Of a stretch of DNA of 64,000 nt, positions 31,951 to 42,703 are shown in pieces. The DNA is taken from contig CM060731.1 of NCBI GenBank assembly GCA_030704615.1, forward strand, positions 83,124,756 to 83,188,755, written 5' to 3'. Origin of the DNA: Takakia lepidozioides. Its lineage: Eukaryota > Streptophyta > Takakiopsida > Takakiales > Takakiaceae. The notes beneath the pieces are model-generated. The model saw nothing but the letters and a program-made list of their open reading frames with translations. It ran no database searches and was not told the DNA's origin. Positions within the stretch are counted from its first letter, which is position 1; every line of letters begins with the position of its first letter. Both the position numbers and the translations under genes were made by a program.

Positions 31951-33800
31951 ATGTGAACACGTGGAGCGAATTGCGGCACATGTCTGCATTCTATCTGACT
32001 GAAGTGGCATCAGGCGGCGCGGCCTGACCGTTGGATAATGATGTTTGTTTTTCGGACGGCAGGCGTACCCTGAACGATTCGAATTTCGTAATGACGCAAA
32101 GTCCACGAGGAGACACTTTCGTCCAACCCTTTCGAACCCAAGTGGTGCATCACCGCCGTTTCATCTTCTTTTGTCGTGTCTCCTCAGTCACCCCTCTCGC
32201 GCCTTTTCCATCTGCACTCTTTGCTCCTTTTCCCTGTCTCTGTTTTTCTTATGCTCGAACCTAAGAGAGAGGAGTGCGTGCACCAGAGAAAAGACATCGT
32301 CGCAAGCTCCAAAAATTGTACTTCGGACGTAGGCCAATGCCGAAGGGGAGGAAGCAGATGCGTCTACAAGAGGAGATTGCCATCTCGCAGCATCAGGCCA
32401 CGCAGGCAACCCAGCCACTAGTGAGAGCTCCGTGCTATTGGGATTCGGCAGCTGATCGAGCACCGAAACCCGCCTCATTTTTCTTCTGCAATTCTTAGAC
32501 TGTATGCTAGGAGACTTGAATGCAGAAGATGTTTGCATGCCTAATCGGAAAGGTGGACGTGCTGGAATCGGAACCGCAGACAGAGTCCGTGGAGCTAGCT
32601 GCAGCACGCACACCCAGCCGATCCACGAGCACAAGTCTTCCTGCCGGGCCTAGCCCTGTGCGTTTCAAGGACGCGGCTTCCAAGGGCAAGTCTTTGTAGT
32701 TCAAAGCCCCAGAGAGCGACTCGCCTTCGAAGGTCATGGAGAATCGCCAACAGGGGTCTAGCCCTTCTCCAGCAAAGACGAAGAAGAAGCAGCCCGTCCT
32801 TCAACTTGTTTCTGAACCGGACCAGGCCGTTTCCCCCCCACCCAGGCGAATGAAGCAGATTCAATTGCAACAGACACCTTCACCTGCAAGAATGAGGAAG
32901 CACAAGGCAATCAGGGGGAGGGTGGAGCAGTCTCCTACAAAACTGATTCCACGAGCTGAAGCCCAGTTCCTGCTTGATTTCTAGCCTAGTGATGTTGGGG
33001 GCGTCTCTGCTGTAGCGAAGGCAATGGGATCGACCGATTTCGTCGATCTGGTACCGGAGGAGGGTGCTGCCTCTCAACGTTCGCAGCAAGACCTGACCAC
33101 TGTTGAGGAAGATCTTCATAATACTGAAGGCCCGGAGGAGACCTCTGCGATTGCAGAATTGTCCGCAAAGATTCCACAAAGTGCAGCTCCAGTTGGGGAT
33201 GCTCCAGCTGCTCAGCCCCTACCGCCACCAGCAGAAATGTCTCCGGAGGAATTCCAAAGTGCTGCGGATACAATGTTGGAGGAGACACATAGTAGCATTG
33301 GCAGAGTTCTGGGCAGCAGGGTATTCTAGCGGACTCTTCGAATCCCACTCTGTCGCATGGTCTCCCTTCCCATCGTCAGGCAGGCACTTCCCGGAGATGT
33401 GGATAAGCTCAAGTTCGCATTTCGAGAAGGGTACCGTCTAGGTTCGCCAGCCTTCTACGTTTCCCTTGAGAATGAGGACGGCGAATCTCGTGGACCCACT
33501 GCGGAGGAATTGTCAACATGGGATACCCACTGGCACACTTGCAACGACGAATTCGAGGCAACACTGAAGGGTGATCCCGACTTCGGCCATATGTCGGGTA
33601 AAATGTTCTTTGTGTGGGACGGGAATCACCGACTTCTCGCCTGGTGGGAGTACATCAAGCAGAACCATGCCAAGCACATTGGCTGGCATTACATGGTGGA
33701 GTGTGTCATCCTCAAGGTGAAGGCGGCAGACTCCTCCTGCTCAAGAATGCCATGGCGGACCTCAACTCGTAAGATACTCATACCCTCCCAAGCACGTTCG

Positions 33801-33818
33801 AAATGCGGTGCCGCATTT
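33801..33818. repeat. Single palindrome in intron of the ParB/methyltransferase gene
   Basis: The core aaatgcggtgccgcattt is perfect and lies in the intron 33769-33880. It matches the arrays on both sides of the gene. Confidence 0.9.
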
Positions 33819-35003
33819 CGGTTTCCAATCTGTTTTGTTTCCGTGCTTTCGTGGACTGAACTGGAGAGTGTGCCTTGCAGGGTCACTGAAAATGCGTACG
33901 TGCATACCCACATGGCACATATGTTGTACAGGGTGAGGAAAACTGGTCTCACTGATCCGCACATGTTTGCGGAAATGCTGGAGCCCGAGCTCATTCGCCG
34001 TGGCAAAAACTGACCGGACATGGTATCGTCTCACTATGGATGGAATGGTGGAGGTGATATACGAAGTAAGTCGTCCTCCCATTTCCCTCTGCTCATCCTT
34101 CCCCAATTTCCGGTAATCTTTCCACATGAATCGAATGTAACGCTTCTGCATGTTTTTGTTGGCAGTCAAACATCAAGCTGGATTTGGCCCATGCCAAACG
34201 CTTCTTCATGGAAAGTGAGGGGCAGGTCAAAACGTTGCAGTCATTGACTGAGCACTTGAAGGAAGCCGGGGTCAAGTCCAGAACGAAATACAAGTCAAAG
34301 CTTGTGAAGCTGGTGGCCATTGCAGATCCGGCACTTGGAAAGGACTTCATCCCCGAGATTGCAAAACACTATTCTCGGGCCATGCAGCCGACCATGCAGT
34401 TGGAGAAACTGCATCACCTCTCAACGGCATGTGTTGAAGCGAAAGAGAAGGTGATGTTTCAATGCACTGAAGTTCCTTCCTAGCAATAGCCACTCTTCTT
34501 CCTGCTCCTGACATTGGATCGGAAATGGCAGACACGGTGGCTGTCGATCTGGAATGCATCGGAGAGTATAAGGACAATGTGGTCTTTTCCACTCGAAGTT
34601 TCCGACCCTGCAGTGGATGTGTGGCTCAACCGCATGACTTGGTGGTTCCAGGTAATTCAAGGTACTTCCCCATATTTGCTTTTCTGAAATGAATTCCCTG
34701 AACTGCTACGTGACAATGCATGTGGAATCGCAGGTAATGACGAATGCGAAGGAGCAAGTCGTAATGCATACAAATTCGTTCGGCTTGTACGTCAAATGGG
34801 ATGGAACACAGACATTGGAAGACTACGTGACACGTTTCAGATGTGCGTACAAGGACAACCTCTTCGCCAGGGAGCTGCAGACAGCAAGAAGGAGCGTGGA
34901 GTTTACACATCAGGAGGGAGCGGGAAAAGCTGCAATGCGAATTGTTTACAGGTGAAGCCCAGCTGTCCTTGTATGCGAAGCCTGGTTATGAGGTTTGTCT
35001 GGG

Positions 35004-35021
35004 AAATGCGGCACCGCATTC
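35004..35021. repeat. Second intronic palindrome
   Basis: The core aaatgcggcaccgcattc has one mismatch to the consensus and lies in the intron near 34993-35097, 11 bases after the donor. Confidence 0.88.
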
Positions 35022-36262
35022 GCATTTTATGTTTTCGGTTGCACTCTGCGAGTACGTTGGTCTCAACTTTTGCTCACGCATGCTGACTGCCCTGCAGGTA
35101 TATGAAATACGTGCTTCTTCAGACAGGGGCCCTGGCTCAAGAGCCCCCGTTCTTCATGGCTTGGACCGTGGCGGGCCCAAGCTGTGTCTACACACCCGAG
35201 ATGCAGAAACAATGGCATGCCGCGCATCTGGTTGGATGCCCGTGGTACCTGGACATGTCTGGCGGAATTGTTGACGAGTCTGAGAAAGATCTGCACGCGA
35301 AAGCAAAGAGAAGAGAAAGGAAAGACGTGTCCCTGCTTGGGCCAGAGTCGGCAAAGGAAGCTGCTGCTCTGGAACAATCCAGAAAGGCAGCTGAGATGGC
35401 ACAGAAGACGGTGGATGCAGCTGTGCAGGCTCAACAGAAGGGGTCCAAGAAGCGGACTCGCCAGCAAGGAGCAGCAGTTGTGACACCCAAGAAAACGAAG
35501 AAGCAGAAACAGATAGTGCAGGTAGAGGGTGAGGAAGAGGACTCCGATGGAGACTTTGCAACCAGCCCACCCCCCGAGACGCAGCCGAAATCCCCTGTGC
35601 CCACCGTTGTCACGAGAGGGACGAGAACTGGCTCGGCAAAGAAGGCACTCTTCAACCCCCCGGGGGGCACCCTTTCGAGCCGGTGGAAATGAAGAGGCCG
35701 AAAGTGGATCCCGATACAGTAGTCCAGTGTGTGAATGAGAGTTTCTTGGCGGCTTTGGATGGACGGGCAGCCAAGTTGGCATACATGAAGACCATGGAGG
35801 GTCTGAAGGGCAGAGCACTGAAGAAGGCGGCTGCCGAAGAGCCTTCCGACACCCCTGGGTTTCTGAAGATGGTCTCGTTCTTTGAGAGGGTGTGTGCAGA
35901 CAAGGTTGCAGGAGGGGCGGAAATGCCACCGAGTGGTCTTGCGATATGATCATCTTGGATATTCCGGACGGAGAGCCTGTGGAAGGACTGCAAGCTTTGC
36001 CATCTTGGAACAGGTACTCCGAGGACTTTTGGAAGAAAGGATTCGGGCTCGCCCGCATGGTGTTGGACGACAGAGGCTGTGTGGTTGTCCTGGCGAGCAG
36101 AGGCAAAAACACGCAGACAGGAATTGCGAAGTGGACCCGCAAGAGCGCCGTCCCAATTCTGAAGAAGAAGTGGACGTGCATCAACACATTGGGCCTTTGG
36201 TCGGAAGGGAAGAAGGTAATTACGACATTGGCACTCGTCCTTTCATTTTCTTAGGAGTTTTG

Positions 36263-36280
36263 AAATGCGGTGCCGCATTC
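36263..36280. repeat. Third intronic palindrome
   Basis: The core aaatgcggtgccgcattc lies in the intron 36216-36308, between the DIPD exon and the motif I exon. Confidence 0.88.
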
Positions 36281-37584
36281 GATTTCTTGTTCCCCACTGT
36301 GTATGCAGACAAAGCAGTTCGATGCATACTGCTTTGTGAAGGAGAACTCCACCTTTGCTTTCCGGAAGGAGGGATTGTTGGTTGACCCGAACTGCGACCC
36401 CATCGATTACGACGTCCTGTTCAACAACGTTCCCACGGAACTTCTCCCTCATAGCCTCACTTCAACTGAACCCTTGCGGTATTCACGCACTCGGAGCCTT
36501 GCCTTCATTCAGACAATTATGGAGACATGCACTGACGTGGAGGGCACAGTGCTCGACCTCATCTGTGGGACAGGTATGCAGAATCTTGTTGTATGCTATT
36601 CTGCAAACTCTCGTTATGCTTTCATTCGCAACATCTGAAGGGCCATGTCATAATGTGTGGATGGCATTGTAACAGGTGCCTCAATGTGGGCTGGGCGGTT
36701 TTCCGACCGGCACCTCTTTGCCTACGAGGAGGACACATCCGTCTGGGGATCCCATCTGGAAGGGCTGCAACGGAATGTGAAGGCTCCCATTGAAGCCAAA
36801 GACTCCTCGGATTTGTCGGAGTCGGAGGAAGAGACAGTGGACATTGATGCCGAGGAGAACCCGCAATACGAGTGAGTGCATTGTAAGTTTGCAAAGCCTT
36901 CTGGGTGATTTTTTGTCAAATGCATTTCCAGACTGTGGTCGTCATTGGTCTCGTTGGTGATTGTTATGTGCAGGATTCCCGGATCCGGGTCGAAACATGT
37001 AGGGCCTACACTTCCTGCCAAGAAGAATGTCCCGTTCTTTGCGAGGCCCGACTTCATGACGAGCCCGGTGAAGGACTACTCCCTTCCTAGTTATGCAGCT
37101 AAACTCGCAAATACAGCGATTAGACGATGTGAGAATCCCAGTAAAGTAGAGCAGATTTTGGAGAGGGCTAGGGAGGACAGAAGGATAAGGAAAGAGTTGG
37201 CAACAGCTGAGACAGGTAGACAGGTGCGAAAGTTCATATGTGATTCAGCGGATGAGAGCGATGCAGACAGGGAGGACGACGAGCCAACGGAGGTGAGATG
37301 GTCGGTTCCGCAAGGTGAAGATGGGATTTTTGAAAGCCTGGCCAACGAGCAGTCCGCTGGAGATGAGAAAGGCAATGACGGGGTGGAGGCGGAGCAGGAC
37401 AGTCAAGGACAATCAAGGACAGGACGACGATAGTGATGATTTTCAAGATAAATAGAATTTTAATGAACTCTCTGTACATTTAAATTCTATTCCAAAGTAT
37501 ATAAAGGAAATTCTCCCCGTCCTTCATGTCCCCTCTCCCATTTGCCTCTCAACGACAACATCGTCCAAACCTGGTCCCTCCCAA

Positions 37585-38640
37585 AATCTGAAATGCGGCA
37601 CCGCATTTCAATGTCTGAACGGAAATGTGGCAACTGCAAAAACCTCGTTTGGAAATGCGGCACCGCATTTCCAAAACCGGGGCAAGAACAATTTTCCGTT
37701 TCATGGTTTGGACATCAGAAACTGTTCGGACAAACGGAAATGCGGTGCCGCATTTCCGTTTCCGACACGGCAGTTTTGCCGATTGCCAGCTCCTTCCATG
37801 GAGGTAAATCGAAATGCCTAGGTCGAACATGGAAATGCGGTGCCGCATTTACCTTTTGGAGATGGACATTTTTCCAACTGCAGACCCATCGACGTTTTTG
37901 GGCTCCCCATACCATGATGCTAGACGGGAATGCGGCACCGCATTTCATTGTCCAATAAGAAATTTTGATGACGTACATGGAAATGCGGCGCCGCATTTCC
38001 AAAACGGACATCATTGTTTGCCCAATTCCAGACCCTTTGACGGAAATGCGGCACCGCGTTCCATCGTCCTATAAAAACTTACATTGTCCTATAAAAACTT
38101 TCGATTGCCCAACATGAAAATGCGGCGCCGCATTTCCAAAACAGACATCGTTGTTTGTCCAATTCCAGACCCATGTGGGCATTCCGTCTTGATGGACGGA
38201 AATGCGGCACCGCATTCCATTGTCCAATTCGATATTTTGATGACGGACATGGAAATGCAGTGCCGCATTTCCAGAACGGACATCATTGTTTGTCCAATTC
38301 CAGACCCTTCGACGGAAATGCGGCACCGCATTCCATTGTGCTCTCCGGAAATGTTGTGCCGCATTTCATTGTCTGGTACGAAATTTCGATGACGGACATG
38401 GAAATGCGGTGCCGCATTTCAAGTATGGACATGGACAAGCATTAGCAACTGGACATGCTTGGACAATTCAAGGTCCAATATGGAAATGCGGCGCCGCATT
38501 TCAAATTCGAAGTATGGTAATGCCATGTCAGGAAATGAAATGTTGTACAGCATTTCCGTTACGACGACAACGAAGGAAAGGGAGCTGCCAGAAATCGCTG
38601 CATGGAGAAAAATGAAATGAAGTGCCGAATTTCCGAGCTT
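37585..38640. repeat. Palindrome array 2: about 16 units, irregular spacing
   Basis: The same palindrome recurs near 37589, 37650, 37734, 37829, 37925, 37977, 38039, 38115, 38197, 38249, 38312, 38347, 38398, 38480, 38533 and 38610. Flanks are often atgg ... ccaa rather than the acgg ... ccgt of array 1. Spacing is 35-95 bp. Spacers share text among themselves (attgtccaattc, gatgacggacatgg, catcattgtttg) but not with array 1, so the two arrays expanded separately. The array starts about 150 bases after the stop of the methyltransferase-like gene. Confidence 0.9.
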
Positions 38641-38910
38641 CGGCGTGTACATGTTTCCTACAACTCATAGATGGATTTTCTTCACCTCAAGACTCTGATA
38701 TCGCTGACTCTGGTATAGTCATATGGACAGACACATTGTAGAAATGAGACCTCAAATTGTAAACAGTGGGCCAATTACGGCAGTTCTTGAACACGATGAA
38801 ACACAAGCACACAGAAGTGAGGTACGATGGGTTGTTTTATTGATCGAACAGGGTGTCTCACATTTAGCAACTCCAGACAAATCTAAGCCCTTCCTCCTTC
38901 TACATGGGCG

Positions 38911-39489
38911 TCACCAAGTCGACGGAACTTCGATAGCCCTCAAAACAAGCTCATTACTGATGTGGCACCTGGAGGTAAACTGCAATGCGGTCGATCTGGT
39001 GCCCTTGGTGGAGCTGACGACAATGTCATGCCCATCAATCATACCACCATCATACATTGACAAGGTCACTGTGGGCCTCCTGTGCCCGTGTGATTCGTCT
39101 TCGCAACTCAGCCGAATGTCTCTATACACTGGAAAAGCGGAGCGAACTCCACGAATATAGTTTTCCCCGTTGCCGTCCTCCCTGGTCCACTGGCAGCAGT
39201 TCCAGCGCCAAAGTGAGGCCGTGCGTGATCTATCCGGCATCCCATTCCACCTTGGTATATCGAGGTCAACAATTTTCAGGACCCAAGGACCGCATTGACC
39301 CTCGCCCTCACCTCGCTCAAAGCGGTAATAGCCCTCCAGATACTCCATTGCGCGCAAAGACTCCCGCTTGATTCCAGAAGCGTCTGTGAAAATAGAGAGC
39401 CAGACAATGATGTCTCCTGATTCAGGTTTGAACATAGCATAATCGTGGCCATGATAAGGGCAGTCAGCAGGATTTCGGCGGCACGGCAT
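38911..39489 (-). CDS. Unrecognised protein, paralogue of the plus-strand gene at 40045
   Basis: An open frame of about 190 codons (Met at 39489, MPCRRNPADCPYHGHDYAMF) ends with SNELVLRAIEVP. It aligns along its whole length with the divergent gene at 40045-40608: shared blocks include DCPYxGxDYAM, SGDIxxW, RWNCCQWT and the YDGGMIxGxDIVV-like segment. The frame may begin further upstream (VLRYSFSRMPC aligns with VLRSSFARMPC in the partner), so the 5' end could be a spliced exon. I do not recognise the family. The conserved Cys pair and Trp residues suggest a compact beta-rich fold, but that is a guess. Confidence 0.55.
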   Translation of the reverse strand: MPCRRNPADCPYHGHDYAMFKPESGDIIVWLSIFTDASGIKRESLRAMEYLEGYYRFERGEGEGQCGPWVLKIVDLDIPRWNGMPDRSRTASLWRWNCCQWTREDGNGENYIRGVRSAFPVYRDIRLSCEDESHGHRRPTVTLSMYDGGMIDGHDIVVSSTKGTRSTALQFTSRCHISNELVLRAIEVPSTW

Positions 39490-40044
39490 CCTTGAAAAAG
39501 AGTAGCGGAGTACGCTCAATGACAGTAGCTCCCGGATGGAGGAGGCAGCAGCGTGGTGGCTGGAAGAAATTCAAGCAAACGCTGCAATTCCTCACAAACA
39601 CTCCAGGGCACATTTAAATTTCCCCCCGACAGGAACCTGCACGGATGAAGATTGGATGCTCCATGAATGTAGCCGTTTCAGTTTCCTTCCCTGCCATGCA
39701 AAGTATGGGCAGTAAGTGCCAGCTGGGCCTATAGCCACTCGAGACGACGAAGTCCATCCCTCCTTCGATGTAAATGCGGCGCCAAATTTCCATCCGGGGG
39801 ATGGACTTCGGTGGCAGATTTCAAACTATACCCCGTGGATGAGAAAGAGGTATTGGTTCATCCACCGCTGGCGTGATGAACACGTTACACGATGATTGGT
39901 GGGTACTTGTGACCCAGATGCTCCATTATTGGAGCCCGCACTGCTCTTCCGCTTCTCATCATTTCGAAATCTAAGGGCTTTGTTGCTGTCCGCAAGGTCA
40001 TTGTCACCGGCATCAAAGACGTCCTCAGGTCCTCCTTTGCAAGG

Positions 40045-40608
40045 ATGCCGTGCTTCCAGAACCGGGACGACTGCCCTTATGGAGGCATCGATTATGCAAT
40101 GTATTCGGCCACATCGGGAGACATCGTTATCTGGTACACAGATTACACAGAAGATACTGGTTCGAATGTGGAAACATTGTCCGCTTTTGAGTATCTCCCA
40201 GGCCAGTACGCCTTTGAGCGGGGTGACAATCTTGGTCTGAGGAGTCCGTGGCTCCTGCGCATCCTTGATTCCGATTTTCCCAGCTACGACGGGCACCCAT
40301 GCAGAAGAATGCGCACTGCTATGCTGTTGCGGTGGAACTGCTGCCAGTGGACGTGGGTGGACTCCATCGGAGAGACTTATACTCCTGAAGGAGTGCGCTC
40401 ATCTTCTCCATTGTATGGGGACATTTGCATTGGTGTGGAGGACGAAAACGTGAAGCTTTCCATATTCGATGGTGGTATGATTGAAGGGCAGGACATTGTG
40501 GTGAACATCAACAGGGGCGGTACAATAGCTGCAATCCAGTTTACCTGGAGGAGCCCAATGACTCATGAGCTAGTTCTCAGAGCAGTCGAAGTCCCATTGA
40601 CAACGTGA
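40045..40608 (+). CDS. Unrecognised protein, divergent paralogue of 38911-39489
   Basis: The open frame of 187 codons starts MPCFQNRDDCPYGGIDYAMY and ends THELVLRAVEVPLTT. About half of its residues match the partner, including RWNCCQWT exactly. The upstream text in frame (KVIVTGIKDVLRSSFAR) is open and similar to the partner's upstream text, so the true start or a splice acceptor may lie upstream of 40045. The two genes point away from each other across about 550 bases that contain a damaged copy of the palindrome (near 39772). No domain is recognised. Confidence 0.55.
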   Translation: MPCFQNRDDCPYGGIDYAMYSATSGDIVIWYTDYTEDTGSNVETLSAFEYLPGQYAFERGDNLGLRSPWLLRILDSDFPSYDGHPCRRMRTAMLLRWNCCQWTWVDSIGETYTPEGVRSSSPLYGDICIGVEDENVKLSIFDGGMIEGQDIVVNINRGGTIAAIQFTWRSPMTHELVLRAVEVPLTT

Positions 40609-40619
40609 CTTGTATTCAG

Positions 40620-42690
40620 AAGGCACAGGGCTAAAGATTTGTTTGCACAATTAGCACTGTAGATGTGCTTCAAATGCAATTCATGTGGATCAATAAAAAC
40701 CCCATTGTGCCCTCTTTTTGTTCTATTCTGTATCCATCGTTCCCAAAATGCATCATTCCTCATTTCGTTTGGGATTGGGAGTGTGGGTGGATTTTGCAAG
40801 TGGCTGGTAGGCTGAAATGGGCCCCCATTGTACAGAGCAGTATACCATTCGCGAAACATTGCCTTCCAATATGTAATTCTAAAAAACATTGCCGAACCTC
40901 CTTCATCGGGAGGTCCTTCTCCCCCTATGACCGTGACACCCTAAACCCTATTCCTGCGGACACTCATTTCCGGAAAATAGTCCTGCTCATGTTTTTTTTT
41001 ACACTTACGACTCTGCTCATGGCTCATGAAATAGCAGCCCCCCGTGTAAGAGGAAGCTATGCTTGACTGTACCTGTGGAGGCTATTTCAGTTGGACAGTA
41101 TTATGGCTAATGGCGTTGGTATGTCCACAGAACCCTCGCAGATCATTGTGTACTCTGCTCAGTTGCAAGTTCATCTTCTTACGGTCCCTGTTGTGATGAT
41201 GCAATGTGAGTATTATGGAGAAAATGTGTCATATGGAGCTTGGTTGCTTGGCCTTCATGTGGAGCGGCAATCGATGAGGTTGATATTTGTTGCAAAACGG
41301 AATCCAGTTGTTGCCGCCGGTGAGAATCGGAATTGAGTGCATTTCATGAACTGAATGTCTGTGATGTTTGAGAAAGTGAGGTTGCATTTTCGTCCTCTTC
41401 TTTCCTTAAGGCTGCCTAGGCTATAGCCTTCGAGCCATCCAATAATATTCCGACTCTTGCACTCGGAATAGCTGCTTATGTGACCATATGCCTGAAAGCC
41501 CCCAAAAACAGTCAAATATGGGAAGCGGCATATGTTTAGTTTCTTCAGTTCTCAAAATCAGTAATGTATATCTTCATTTATTTTGAAGGAGGCAGTATAC
41601 AGTGGAGGTGAACCTCACTCGTTCAAGACGTTTCCTGGTTAAGCGTCATCATGAAGATTTTGCTTTCGGAATGTTGATGAATGCTTTCCAATCGGTCTGG
41701 GCCGGGGGTGGCAGTGTAGCAGGGTTGGCGGTTTCACAACTCTAGTCATTGGTGACCTAGTAGACCGCATTTGAACTGGCATATGTTCAATCGCAGCTTA
41801 AGTTGCAACTGAAAAAACACACTCGCACTTACGTTTGGGCAAAGGCAGACACGTTTCAGGGCGTTTGTTTTTGGTACCGGTGTTTCCAACTTCCTTTGGG
41901 CTGCTTTTCATTACGAACTCAGGTCATGACATACTATTCAGGTACGAATGGTTTCGTAAGGATATTCATGTTCATTCTACCTGATACATGGATTCAACAC
42001 ATTGCGCGAGCACATGAACGTCCACAACTAAAACAGGCGGCAAATGATCATGTAAACCACCAGCAGTTGCCTCTTACCGGGCCTGCGCCACCAGGTTGTG
42101 GATTCAAGTACGTTTGCACTAAGTACAGCTCAATGTAATGAGCTACAAACAGACACTGCCATGTGTTGGCCTGTTGTGGAACAGGCGGGCAGAACCACCG
42201 CTTGAGGTCAGTCGCATCCTTCCACTGGGGGCTTTCTGGGCTGATTCCTCTGACCATGGCCCATAAAGTAGCAAACAATGGCTTGAAAGCATGGTGCTTG
42301 TGCAAACGTCTTATGCTATTCAAGTGAAGGTAGCGAGACGGTTAAAAAATAACCAGACTCCAATGGTCATTGCACAGGGGGGCAACAACAGCAGGTTAGT
42401 CCACATGTAGCAATGGAGCACGGCCTTCTTCAAAGGTACGGCAACAAGAAGGTAGAAATGCATATGTCGCAAAGGCCCCCCTTTTCCTGTAGTGTTTCTA
42501 GAGGAATGAAGGAAAGCCTGAACAAGGAGTCTTCAACTCATACCAACTCTGAGAGAAGTAATTGTTTCAACATGCATGTACTATATGTCTGAAGCCGGCT
42601 TTCATGTACAAACCCCAAAATAGGGAGGCACAAAGTGAGAGTCTGGTGCAATGAATTCAACCAGTATCAGGTCTTCAATGAAAACATGAG
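40620..42690. other. Stretch without recognised gene
   Basis: Frames such as 41091-41336 (plus) are open, but I cannot connect them to a family. Nothing else stands out. Confidence 0.4.
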
Positions 42691-42703
42691 AGTCTTACAA
42701 TCT

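Larger units (their letters stand above)
32337..37433 (+). pseudogene. ParB-like / beta-class DNA aminomethyltransferase-like fusion, nine exons, frame interrupted
   Basis: Exons read by splice signals: 32337-32420, 32526-33768, 33881-34065, 34166-34651, about 34735-34992, about 35098-36215, 36309-36573, 36676-36871 and 36974-37433. The early part is low-complexity and basic. From 33357 a ParB-like domain follows (LPIVRQALPGDVDKLKFAF, then MFFVWDGNHRLLAWWEYI). A charged region at 35.3-35.7 kb precedes a beta-class N6/N4 aminomethyltransferase pattern: CDMIILDIPDGEP at the DPPY position (35945-35985), GCVVVLASRG, then motif X-like SRTRSLAFIQTIMETC and motif I VLDLICGTG|AS, split by an intron. 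Three in-frame TAG (32697, 32982, 33327) and one-base shifts (near 33725, 34005, 34480, 34915, 35660, 35915) interrupt it. Either it is a pseudogene or the assembly has errors. Catalysis is doubtful, as DIPD lacks the aromatic residue. Confidence 0.65.

Noticed and set aside
32529-33329. Reassigned genetic code with TAG read as glutamine, as in some green algae
   Set aside because: A minus-strand gene at 61067 appears to end with TAG, gypsy frames end with TAG, and TAA and TGA interruptions follow the same C-to-T pattern. Methylcytosine deamination is the simpler explanation.
35063-36187. 374-codon minus-strand frame
   Set aside because: It is the shadow of the plus-strand ParB/methyltransferase exon, which has splice signals and domain motifs in the other direction.
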